Assembly (NCBI RefSeq): GCF_001939115.1
Contig: NZ_MQTZ01000060.1
Coordinates: 1-48,372, forward strand
Source of the DNA: Leptolyngbya sp. 'hensonii'
Lineage (GTDB): Bacteria; Cyanobacteriota; Cyanobacteriia; GCF-001939115
Reading direction: 5' to 3'
Length of the DNA: 48,372 nucleotides
The position numbers and the translations under genes were made by a program. The notes under the pieces are model-generated. The model was not told the DNA's origin. It did no database searches and saw only the letters and a list, made by a program, of their open reading frames with translations. Below are positions 19,525 through 26,241 of the stretch, piece after piece (position 1 is the first letter of the stretch; every line of letters starts with the position of its first letter).

Positions 19525-20238
19525 CTATCTCTCATTATCAATGCTTGCAGCTTTTTGGGTGTGTGATATTTGAGCATCTAAGCAGCGTCGCACAATCTCA
19601 TCTATATCCAAACCAACAATGCCTTGCTCTTGTAACAATGGGTTGCTAGAGCTAGCAAAGGTAACTACGGATTTTCCTGCCGAAATCAGGCTTTGGGCAA
19701 AAGCTAGGGTTTTGCTGTTGGGGGAGGCGTAGGCAATAAAGATGGTGTGAGCGATCGTCCCAATCATTTCATTCCTTTTGCCCGCCAGTTCAGCCGTTAC
19801 GCGGGGATAGCTTGCACTAAAGGGCGAAATTAAAAGTAAACGATTTTCGCCAATTGCCTGTTTTTGCTCCGGTGAGAGGCGGATTTTGGAAATGCTACGG
19901 GCAGGGCAGTGGATGATAGGTTGGGTGCTACGCAGCATTATTTTGAGGCAGTCTTGTTCGATGGGGGTGTGTAAACCGCTGATGACGGGAATTTCTGCAT
20001 CTCGCAAGCTCTGAGCAAGGTCATAGGCTTTGAGGATAAGGTCACCAGGACATTGCTTGGAGCAGAAGAGAGCGATGGGGTTTTGGGAGAGCAAATCAAG
20101 ATTACCGATCGCATTCAGAATTGGTGGCGTTTTGAAAGCAACACAGGTTTTGAGTGGAGCAGGATAGGCTAGATGATCGGGGGCGATCGTTTGCAGAGTT
20201 AGAGCGGCATCATGCATGAGAAACTTGCTATTCGTCAA
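19525..20238 (-). CDS. DprA/Smf-like SLOG-domain protein
   Basis: This 237-aa protein has the nucleotide-binding SLOG/Rossmann features of DprA: ALFCSKQCPGDLILKAYDLAQSLRD, VISGLHTPIEQDCL, LLISPFSASYPR and AGKRNEMIGTIAHTIFIAYA, then SLISAGKSVVTF. It is shorter than true DprA and lacks a winged-helix tail, so it is more likely a SLOG protein of an accessory system than the competence factor. The TTG at 20238 overlaps the xisI stop (TTGA). An ATG at 20217 is an alternative. It is last in the island's transcription order. It may bind nucleic acid ends or a nucleotide signal. Confidence 0.72.
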   Translation of the reverse strand: MTNSKFLMHDAALTLQTIAPDHLAYPAPLKTCVAFKTPPILNAIGNLDLLSQNPIALFCSKQCPGDLILKAYDLAQSLRDAEIPVISGLHTPIEQDCLKIMLRSTQPIIHCPARSISKIRLSPEQKQAIGENRLLLISPFSASYPRVTAELAGKRNEMIGTIAHTIFIAYASPNSKTLAFAQSLISAGKSVVTFASSSNPLLQEQGIVGLDIDEIVRRCLDAQISHTQKAASIDNER

Positions 20239-20570
20239 CTCACTGCAAAACCATCATATTGGCGCATGAAGGGTGAGTGATAAGCCAAGACAATATCTTC
20301 TCTAGGGATTCCTCGTTCCAATAGCTCGTTGGCGACACCCACTTCTGTGCCATCATACTGAATCCAGACTTTGTTGTTTTTCAGATCGATGTGAATTAGA
20401 ACGCCGTAAACACGACTTTTTTGGAGCCAGCCCGTTCGCAAGACCTGGTAGCGATCGCGTTCTTGATCGAATAAAACTTCCATTTCAATTTCACCATAGG
20501 CAGGTTTAATTTTGCTATGGGCAAGTAGGGTTTCCTGAATGATTTGGCGGTACTGAATTACTTTATCCAT
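20235..20570 (-). CDS. xisI: XisI-like protein
   Basis: This 111-aa protein closely matches the XisI family first named from the Anabaena fdxN excision element. It starts MDKVIQYRQIIQETLL and contains YGEIEMEVLFDQERDRYQVL, VYGVLIHIDLKNNKVWIQYD and the C-terminal IVLAYHSPFMRQYDGFAV. It overlaps xisH by 13 bases, the usual arrangement. Cyanobacterial genomes hold many xisHI pairs away from fdxN elements, so an excision role here is doubtful. A toxin-antitoxin-like or defence accessory role is possible. Confidence 0.9.
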   Translation of the reverse strand: MDKVIQYRQIIQETLLAHSKIKPAYGEIEMEVLFDQERDRYQVLRTGWLQKSRVYGVLIHIDLKNNKVWIQYDGTEVGVANELLERGIPREDIVLAYHSPFMRQYDGFAVS

Positions 20571-20971
20571 TGAATGATCCTCCTGTCTTCTACGTCATAG
20601 ACAACTAAGTAAAGTTGATATTCCACAACTCCTTCTTGAATGAATCTAAGGCGAAAAAATTCTTCGTAGGTTTGGCTGGGAACTGCTAGATAGAGTATTC
20701 TGGCTGGTTCTTGAGATCGCAATGCCCGACGATAATTGAGGTACTGTCCGACAGCCATATGAAATTCAGAGATGGCTGAGGGATTGGTAAAGCTTTTTAC
20801 CTCTACAGCGATTTTTTCGGTACCCCGTTCGGCGGCAAGTAGGCGTTCAGCGCCCAAGTCAATTTGCATTTGGACATCGCCGTAGGCTACGGGAAAGGGA
20901 TCGTGGGTAATTTGCCAGCCCTCAATCAGGAGAGCTTCTTTAACCACATCATGGAAAAGATCTTTTGCCAT
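20558..20971 (-). CDS. xisH: XisH-like putative endonuclease
   Basis: This 137-aa XisH family protein opens MAKDLFHDVVKEALLIEGW and carries QIDLGAERLLAAERGTEKIAVEVKSF, the D...ExK arrangement of PD-(D/E)XK nucleases, then AVGQYLNYRRAL. Its ATG overlaps by one base (TGATG) a stop codon belonging to a duplicated fragment of the methyltransferase 3' end. It is translationally coupled to xisI downstream. Nuclease activity is suggested by the motif, not shown. Confidence 0.88.
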   Translation of the reverse strand: MAKDLFHDVVKEALLIEGWQITHDPFPVAYGDVQMQIDLGAERLLAAERGTEKIAVEVKSFTNPSAISEFHMAVGQYLNYRRALRSQEPARILYLAVPSQTYEEFFRLRFIQEGVVEYQLYLVVYDVEDRRIIQWIK

Positions 20972-21078
20972 CAGTCATCACCTCCTGAATCTCTGCCCAT
21001 GCGGTATTTGATGTCGTAGTTGATGATGAAGTCGAGTGCTTCGTCGGTGAAGCCGTAGTGTTGGGCAAGGACGCGATC
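20971..21078 (-). pseudogene. Duplicated 3' end of the methyltransferase gene
   Basis: These 108 bases match the last 36 codons of the adjacent methyltransferase gene (21597-21704) with about five mismatches, including the stop codon. The fragment reads LAQHYGFTDEALDFI...RMGRDSGGDD and has no start of its own. Its TGA overlaps the xisH ATG by one base. That is the same junction geometry as at the real methyltransferase end. Confidence 0.9.
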
Positions 21079-21304
21079 ACGAAATACCTGCCAACCGACC
21101 CATTTCGACGCTGACGGCATCAAAGCGGTTATCGCTAGGATGATAGGCTAAAAGTTCCATGCCAATGGGTTCGCCTGTCGTTCCATCTTTGATTAGGATG
21201 ACTCCATCACCTAGCTCTGTGGCAATTTGATTTTTGCGGGGAGGTTGCCAGAAAACGGTTAACAACTCCATTTCGGGTTCGTAGTAGATTTTTACTTGTG
21301 CCAT
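21077..21304 (-). CDS. DUF2283-like small protein (probable antitoxin partner)
   Basis: This 75-aa protein starts MAQVKIYYEPEMELLTVFW and continues with DGVILIKDGTTGEPIGMELLAY, a pattern typical of DUF2283 proteins (YDxexDxlyi...GivldyD-like). The ATG at 21304 has AAGGAG about 8 bases upstream and is clearly better than the longer in-frame start at 21394. It overlaps the preceding gene by 13 bases. The last two bases of its stop codon as read in the repeat copy mark the edge of the 108-bp duplication. DUF2283 genes often pair with DUF4258-type genes. The antitoxin role is inferred. Confidence 0.72.
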   Translation of the reverse strand: MAQVKIYYEPEMELLTVFWQPPRKNQIATELGDGVILIKDGTTGEPIGMELLAYHPSDNRFDAVSVEMGRLAGIS

Positions 21305-21597
21305 AAGGTTTCTCCTTCTTTGATTGCATCGGTTTGGTAAGCGGTAATCAGAAATCCATCTCCGTTTAATCGGCGGGCAACAGCAACGACCCATCGCTTT
21401 TCTTTCAAAGTTAGGTAAAACAGCAACAGGTTTGGATCTCGGCTACTGCGACGAATTTCATCGGGACTGTTCAGCGCTTGTCTGACTTCGGCTTCGAGAT
21501 CGGCAATGTCTGGATGTTTGACGATTAGCTTTTGCCAATATTCTTCTGAGGTGCGGACGGTGAAGTTTAGGGGGGTGAGAATTTCAAATTTACTCAT
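21292..21597 (-). CDS. DUF4258/RelE-like small protein (probable toxin partner)
   Basis: This 101-aa protein is of uncertain family. It reads HPDIADLEAEVRQALNSPDEIRRSSRDPNLLLFYLTL and then KRWVVAVARRLNGDGFLITAYQTDAIKEGETLWHK. The early helix, the DPNLLLFY strand and the final TAYxTDxIKxGxxLW are typical of DUF4258/phage-barnase-like RNase-fold toxins. The ATG at 21597 overlaps the methyltransferase TGA by one base (TGATG), and a TTG precedes it. With the downstream DUF2283 gene it forms a compact toxin-antitoxin-like unit. Confidence 0.65.
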   Translation of the reverse strand: MSKFEILTPLNFTVRTSEEYWQKLIVKHPDIADLEAEVRQALNSPDEIRRSSRDPNLLLFYLTLKEKRWVVAVARRLNGDGFLITAYQTDAIKEGETLWHK

Positions 21598-24500
21598 CAA
21601 TCATCACCCCCGGAGTCTCTGCCCATGCGGTATTTGATGTCGTAGTTGATGATGAAGTCGAGTTCTTCGTCGGTGAAGCCGTAGTGTTGGGCAAGGACGC
21701 GATCGATTTCGTCAATGATGGGTTTTGATTGAGATGCGGAAAACTCTTCGTACTCAATTAAATCACCATCTTTTGTTTTGATGGTTTTATTCTCAGCATT
21801 TACCTTCAGGTCTTCCATTAATTGCTGGTTCAGATTTACTAACTTCTGATCATGAACAAGATTATCCGTAATTGGAAATCCTGAAGCTAGCTTATCGCTC
21901 AAATGGAAACAATCTCCATAAGCGATGAAGTAAGCATAGAACAAACTGCTGTTTAACAGGGCACAAGCAATATTTGCAACTGCTTCTGATTCAAAATATA
22001 AGTAACGTCCATGAGCAGGCGCACCAACCACTCCATTTTTTGCATAGTGGGGAAGTCGGGTCGTGATTTTAGCCCAGTATTGAGTCGCTTCTTGATAGAA
22101 AATAAAATCGTCTGATTCTTGTTTAGCTGTTAAATTTCCAACTGTGCCCTTACTATTAGCTGTGATCTTACTAAAAAGAGTTTCCTGTAGGCGATTTGCG
22201 TATTTGGGAAATTGGTCAGCATAAATTAGCCTTCCTAAAATTTCGGCATATTCTATTTGATAAAACAGATAATCTCTAACTTGTGATGCCCATCGCTGAT
22301 AGCGGCTAACAATTAATTTTGCAGAGTTAGATGATTTCCTCGTTTGAGCAATAAAGATGCTACTCCTACAATGCTCTAAATCCTTAAACAATTTGCCTGG
22401 TCGGTCATCAAAGGGAATGGTAAGGAGATACTGAGAATGCTGACGCAGCATATCTCTTAATATGACCATTCGAGATGAACTTACCAAAAGTAACTGAACA
22501 ATAAAACTAGCCCAACCCAATTGAGCAGAGAGTTGTAAAATTCTCTCAGTACATAGCGCATACAGATTTCCACATTTCTCTGAACGGAAATTTAGAAGCG
22601 TATACTGAGATTTTTTGACTGCGGCATATTCTTTCCAGGGTGGATTGCCAATAATCACATCAACGCCACCGAGATCGACGATGCTATAAAACTCTACAAA
22701 CCAATGAAACGGTTGATGGCTGTCGCGCCATTTTTCAAAGGCAGTGGGTTTACTCACATCAATGCCGTATTCGCTGGCAAGGTAGTGATTCAGTTCCTCA
22801 TTCAGTTCTGCTAAGCGTCGCCGCAGTTCTTTCTTAGCGGTGCGAAAATCCCCCACATCCATGCCAAATTCCGTTTGCATTTGCCGGAACCGTTGAAAGG
22901 CACGGTCTGCCAGTTCCGCTTTTTCGTTAATGCGGCTGGCATCGTCTTGCAGGTCTAGCTTCAGTTGGTCACCGTCTTGTTTTATCGCTTTGCGGACTTC
23001 CTCTAAACTGGCAAACCCCACCAGGGTATTCCCGGCGCGAATGTTGAAGTCAATATCCGGCAAGGGTTCCAGCCCAAAGTTTTCCTTCTTCGGTTGCGGT
23101 TCCATCTGTGCCACCAGCTTCAAAAATAGCCGTAGCTTACAGATTTCCGTCGCTTCCTCCATGATGTCTACGCCATAGAGGTTGTTCAGCATGATCGACT
23201 TCAGCACAAAATAGCGGGGGTTGGGATGCTTCGCCATCTCCGCCAACACCTTGCGGAAGTATTCGTAGCGGGGTTTGCCCTCACTGCCCCTCACCCTAAA
23301 TCCCTCTCCCACAAGGGGAGAGGGACTTTGAGCTTCCGGTTCCCCTTCTCCCCTCTTGGGAGAAGGGGTTAGGGGATGAGGGCGAAAGGCTGCACGAATT
23401 ATTTCAAGAACCCCATTCAGGTCAGTTTCAACTTGCTGACTAGAAACTCTGACAAACCTTAGCTCTAAGGATTCCAGCAGCTCTTGACGCTGTTGGTCAT
23501 ATTCTTGCTGAGTTTCATGTACAGCCCCATCTACTTCCACGATTAACCGCTCGGCACCGCAGAAAAAGTCTACGATGAAGGCTCCGATCGGTTGCTGTCG
23601 TTTGAATTTACGCCCGTCTAATTTGCGTCCTCGTAAGGCTTGCCAAAGAATGGCCTCGCTTGGGGTGGGTTGCTTGCGAAATTCGCGGGCAACTTCGGTC
23701 ATGCGTTGACGAAGGGCAAGGGAAATTTCCCAATAGTCGGGATCAGTCTCTTGCCTGGAATTGGCCTCACTGCCCCTCACCTTAAATCCCTCTCCCACAA
23801 GGGGAGAGGGACTTTGAGCTTCCGGTTCCCCTTCTCCCAAGAGGGGAGAAGGGGTTAGGGGATGAGGGCACAATCGCGCATCGTCCTCATCGACAAACCC
23901 CTGCATCCGCTCCAAACAAGCGGTATACAGCGGTTCCAAAATATTCAATGCCGCGAACAAAAACGCCCCCGATCCGCAGGTGGGGTCAAGCACCGAGACT
24001 TGTTCAATGGCTTGATACAACGCCTTCAGCAAATCCGAGCTTTCGCAACTGGTGATCACATCCTGGGTAAATTGGCGAATATCCAGGTTGTAAGTAATCA
24101 GGTCATTAATCTGGGTGACTTCTCCTGCTGCCAGCTTTTGCCGAAGTTCCATGCAGCGTTTGCGTCGCGCCACATGCTCCCGCCAGGTTTCTGTGGGCAG
24201 GGCAAACCCTTCAGCGGCAGGCTTATTCCAACCGCCCCGTTGCGACACATCATTGATGCCAGCGGCAATCTCAGTCGGGAGTTCAAGATCTACCCCATGA
24301 CGAACCGCCGGATAGATGTAATGGTCAGGATTTTCTTGCAGGAGTTGCCAGATAGAACCCTCACCCCCAGCCCCTCTCCCAGGTAGGGAGAGGGGAGCCG
24401 AACCGTCTTGTTCCCCTTCTCCCAAAAGGGGAGAAGGGGTTAGGGGATGAGGGGGCTTAAACGCTGCGGGACAACGCTTTTTCGCCGCATCAAACAAAAA

Positions 24501-25574
24501 GGGAAGAATCGTATTTTTGCTAATGTATTCGGTGATGTCTTCCTTGGTGTAGTACGCCCCCATTTGCTTCTGGTTGATGTACTTCTCAAAGATGTAGCCC
24601 AACACATCAGGGTTGATTTCGTTTTGGTTACGGAGGGGTCGGTCGTCTAAGTGCCAGTCGTACTCATCAAAAAAGTTAAACACTTGCTCAAACGCTGCAT
24701 CGGGAATTTGCAGGGTGCGATCGTACTTTTCCTCCAACTGATGCACCTCAAACAAGCCGCCATTCAGATAGGGAATTTTGCCCAGCAATTTATCTAATTC
24801 AGGATTGCGATCGGGCTTGCCTAACCCCTCATGAAACAGCTTCAGCAAAAACTGTCGATAAAAGGAATGAAACGTATCCGTCCCCCATTCTGCCTGACAC
24901 CGCTTAAGCCGATTTCGCAGATAATTGATATCGCCATCCAGAAAGTTTTTCTTTTGGATGAAGTAGACAAACATCAAACGGTTCAGCATCAACGACGCAT
25001 ACCAGGTGCGATCGAATTCTGACTGAATGCCTTGAATAAATTTAAGAAATTGCCCGTGTTCTTTTTCAAATCGGGTAAAGAATTTCTTAGTAACTTTTTC
25101 AACATCAAAGGCTTTTTTGACCCTTTGGGCAACTTCAACCAGGGTTAGCTTTTCCTCTTCGGCAAAAGCGATCGCCAATGCCTCTAACTTCTGCAACAAC
25201 CGCTCGGCAGACTGCCCCACTTGATATTGCTCAAATCTGGGTGCCAACGGTTTCCCCGGCTCCTGTCGCACCCACATCCAGGTTTGTTGGGTTTTGCCCT
25301 TGTCTGCAAACATCAATAGGTGCGATTTGCTGTAGTCCGTCAATTGGCGATCGAGCTTCACCCGAATCGGGCGGGCTGGAATTTCTGGGGTGATGCACTT
25401 GAATACAGTGAAGCCGCGTTTTTGAGCAATAGACACCACATCAAAGGGTTCGCCATCCACCTCAAAGGGTAGAGTAACGCGATCGACCGTATCCCAGCCC
25501 AGTTCTTCAATGAACAGAGACTCAAAATCAAACTTCTGGAGATACGTTTGGGCGCGGTTACGGTGAAGAGGCAT
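21597..25574 (-). CDS. Eco57I-like N6-adenine DNA methyltransferase with in-frame DUF559 domain and repeat insertions
   Basis: This 1325-aa protein is probably the modification (and perhaps recognition) subunit of a restriction-like defence system. Motif I VLDPTCGSGAF lies near residue 530 and motif IV IIGNPPW near 980, the order of Eco57I/class I adenine methylases. The C-terminal part resembles target-recognition regions. Residues 374-406 are a GC-rich repeat peptide (PHPLTPSP...GEG). Residues 569-604 and 731-765 are two further copies flanking a DUF559 endonuclease domain (about 605-730). All three insertions are in frame, and the two around DUF559 fall between motifs I and IV. The ATG at 25574 lies 9 bases after vapC. 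Activity of the modified enzyme is uncertain. Confidence 0.88.
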   Translation of the reverse strand: MPLHRNRAQTYLQKFDFESLFIEELGWDTVDRVTLPFEVDGEPFDVVSIAQKRGFTVFKCITPEIPARPIRVKLDRQLTDYSKSHLLMFADKGKTQQTWMWVRQEPGKPLAPRFEQYQVGQSAERLLQKLEALAIAFAEEEKLTLVEVAQRVKKAFDVEKVTKKFFTRFEKEHGQFLKFIQGIQSEFDRTWYASLMLNRLMFVYFIQKKNFLDGDINYLRNRLKRCQAEWGTDTFHSFYRQFLLKLFHEGLGKPDRNPELDKLLGKIPYLNGGLFEVHQLEEKYDRTLQIPDAAFEQVFNFFDEYDWHLDDRPLRNQNEINPDVLGYIFEKYINQKQMGAYYTKEDITEYISKNTILPFLFDAAKKRCPAAFKPPHPLTPSPLLGEGEQDGSAPLSLPGRGAGGEGSIWQLLQENPDHYIYPAVRHGVDLELPTEIAAGINDVSQRGGWNKPAAEGFALPTETWREHVARRKRCMELRQKLAAGEVTQINDLITYNLDIRQFTQDVITSCESSDLLKALYQAIEQVSVLDPTCGSGAFLFAALNILEPLYTACLERMQGFVDEDDARLCPHPLTPSPLLGEGEPEAQSPSPLVGEGFKVRGSEANSRQETDPDYWEISLALRQRMTEVAREFRKQPTPSEAILWQALRGRKLDGRKFKRQQPIGAFIVDFFCGAERLIVEVDGAVHETQQEYDQQRQELLESLELRFVRVSSQQVETDLNGVLEIIRAAFRPHPLTPSPKRGEGEPEAQSPSPLVGEGFRVRGSEGKPRYEYFRKVLAEMAKHPNPRYFVLKSIMLNNLYGVDIMEEATEICKLRLFLKLVAQMEPQPKKENFGLEPLPDIDFNIRAGNTLVGFASLEEVRKAIKQDGDQLKLDLQDDASRINEKAELADRAFQRFRQMQTEFGMDVGDFRTAKKELRRRLAELNEELNHYLASEYGIDVSKPTAFEKWRDSHQPFHWFVEFYSIVDLGGVDVIIGNPPWKEYAAVKKSQYTLLNFRSEKCGNLYALCTERILQLSAQLGWASFIVQLLLVSSSRMVILRDMLRQHSQYLLTIPFDDRPGKLFKDLEHCRSSIFIAQTRKSSNSAKLIVSRYQRWASQVRDYLFYQIEYAEILGRLIYADQFPKYANRLQETLFSKITANSKGTVGNLTAKQESDDFIFYQEATQYWAKITTRLPHYAKNGVVGAPAHGRYLYFESEAVANIACALLNSSLFYAYFIAYGDCFHLSDKLASGFPITDNLVHDQKLVNLNQQLMEDLKVNAENKTIKTKDGDLIEYEEFSASQSKPIIDEIDRVLAQHYGFTDEELDFIINYDIKYRMGRDSGGDD
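23281..23383 (+). repeat. MITE-like palindromic element, copy A (inside methyltransferase)
   Basis: This is a two-hairpin element bounded by inverted CCCTCACCCTAA / TTAGGGGATGAGGG termini. Hairpin 1 is CCCTCTCCC-ACAAG-GGGAGAGGG. Hairpin 2 has 11-bp arms CCCCTTCTCCC / GGGAGAAGGGG with loop CTCTT. It reads in frame on the minus strand as PHPLTPSP...SPSPLVGEGFRVRG. Confidence 0.88.
23767..23870 (+). repeat. MITE-like palindromic element, copy B (inside methyltransferase)
   Basis: It is nearly identical to copy A. The differences are one base in the left part and the loop of hairpin 2, which reads AAGAG instead of CTCTT, the exact reverse complement. In frame it encodes PHPLTPSPLLGEGEPEAQ and SPSPLVGEGFKVRG. 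Confidence 0.88.
24358..24453 (+). repeat. MITE-like palindromic element, copy C (inside methyltransferase)
   Basis: This is a more diverged copy. Hairpin 1 is CCCCTCTCCC-AGGTA-GGGAGAGGGG. Hairpin 2 has the conserved 11-bp arms with loop AAAAG. It encodes in frame PHPLTPSPLLGEG and LSLPGRGAGGEG at methyltransferase residues about 374-406. Confidence 0.85.
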
Positions 25575-25583
25575 AGCGTAGAC

Positions 25584-25991
25584 CTATGGGGGCGCAATCA
25601 ACAAAACTTCAGGGAAATAGGTACGGTAGCGAGTTGCGTCTCTTGTTAACAGATTCAACCCAGCAACCATTGCGTGGGCACCAATATAAAAATCTGGTAA
25701 GGGCGATCGCCGTTCTCCACTGCTCTTTCGATACCTCAGAAAAGCTTTTCCTGCTAGAAAAGCAGCTTCATAGGGCAACGGCTCTCGCTGGAAAAAAGAC
25801 TGAGGCAACGCCGCTTCTAATTCTGCAAGTTGTGTAAACCCGATCGATAGTTCTGCATAAATAATCGGATTAATCAGCAAACTGCCCTGTTCAGCACAGT
25901 CAGCCAATTGCCTCGAAGACCAATCAAACCATGTCTGATCCTCGGTCAAAACATCAAGAATGACATTACTATCCACCAAAACACTACTCAT
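25584..25991 (-). CDS. VapC-type PIN-domain ribonuclease toxin
   Basis: This 135-aa PIN-domain protein has the acidic catalytic residues in place: D7 in SVLVDSNVILDVL, E in NPIIYAELSIGF, D in LPDFYIGAHAM and D in LLTRDATRYRTYFP. The YRTYFP ending is typical of VapC. It overlaps the upstream antitoxin by ATGA and ends 9 bases before the methyltransferase start, so it sits inside the defence operon. By family it should cleave tRNA or rRNA when released from its antitoxin. Confidence 0.9.
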   Translation of the reverse strand: MSSVLVDSNVILDVLTEDQTWFDWSSRQLADCAEQGSLLINPIIYAELSIGFTQLAELEAALPQSFFQREPLPYEAAFLAGKAFLRYRKSSGERRSPLPDFYIGAHAMVAGLNLLTRDATRYRTYFPEVLLIAPP

Positions 25992-26203
25992 TCATTGCCC
26001 CGCGTTAAGTTCAGGATTGCATCCGTGGTCATTCCGGATGTGGCTTTACCCCGCATGGCTGCAACCATTGCTGCTCCCCGTGGCTGGGGTAAATTTTCCT
26101 GATAACGCCAGGTGAGAAAATCTAAAAATACCTTCACTTCTGCTAAAGCGGGCTGTGGTAGCTGCCGAATCATTTCTAAAATTTGGGTTTCAGTGGTTGA
26201 CAT
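25988..26203 (-). CDS. VapB-like antitoxin
   Basis: This 71-aa protein starts with a helical segment EMIRQLPQPALAEVKVFLDFLTWRY, typical of DUF2281/VapB-type antitoxins, then a Gly/Met-rich middle and the toxin-binding tail TTDAILNLTRGNE. It starts 38 bases after the helicase stop and overlaps vapC by four bases (ATGA). Expected role: neutralise the PIN toxin and repress its own operon. Confidence 0.82.
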   Translation of the reverse strand: MSTTETQILEMIRQLPQPALAEVKVFLDFLTWRYQENLPQPRGAAMVAAMRGKATSGMTTDAILNLTRGNE

Positions 26204-26241
26204 AGAAAAACTCCATTGATCAACAAAAATTTACCTCTACT

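Larger units (their letters stand above)
20971..21704 (-). mobile_element. Two-gene insertion bracketed by 108-bp direct repeats
   Basis: Direct repeats at 20971-21078 and 21597-21704, about 103/108 identical, bracket 518 bases holding two small genes (DUF4258-like and DUF2283-like). The arrangement looks as if a module entered at the methyltransferase stop and carried or duplicated the gene's 3' end. This resembles an integrating element that restores its target gene. No integrase is present, so the mechanism is unknown; unequal recombination is an alternative. Confidence 0.6.
23281..23870 (-). mobile_element. DUF559 endonuclease cassette flanked by direct copies of the palindromic element
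   Basis: Copies A and B of the palindromic element lie in the same orientation with their starts exactly 486 bp (162 codons) apart. Between them (23384-23766) is a complete DUF559/Vsr-like domain: PTPSEAILWQALRGRKLDG, KFKRQQPIGAFIVDFFC, LIVEVDGAVHE and a C-terminal LGVLEIIRAAF-like tail (here LNGVLEIIRAAF). The D...ExD residues of the PD-(D/E)XK fold (VDFF, EVDG) are intact. An internal ATG (MTEVAREF) could permit separate translation, though no strong ribosome site is seen. Recombination between A and B would delete exactly 486 bp and keep the methyltransferase in frame. Confidence 0.78.

Noticed and set aside
20235-20971. fdxN-element excision locus
   Set aside because: Only xisH and xisI are present. 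There is no xisF recombinase or element boundary, and such pairs are common outside excision elements.
23281-23870. Intein in the methyltransferase
   Set aside because: No Hint-type splice motifs or terminal Cys/His-Asn are present. The insert is DUF559 flanked by repeat-derived peptide.
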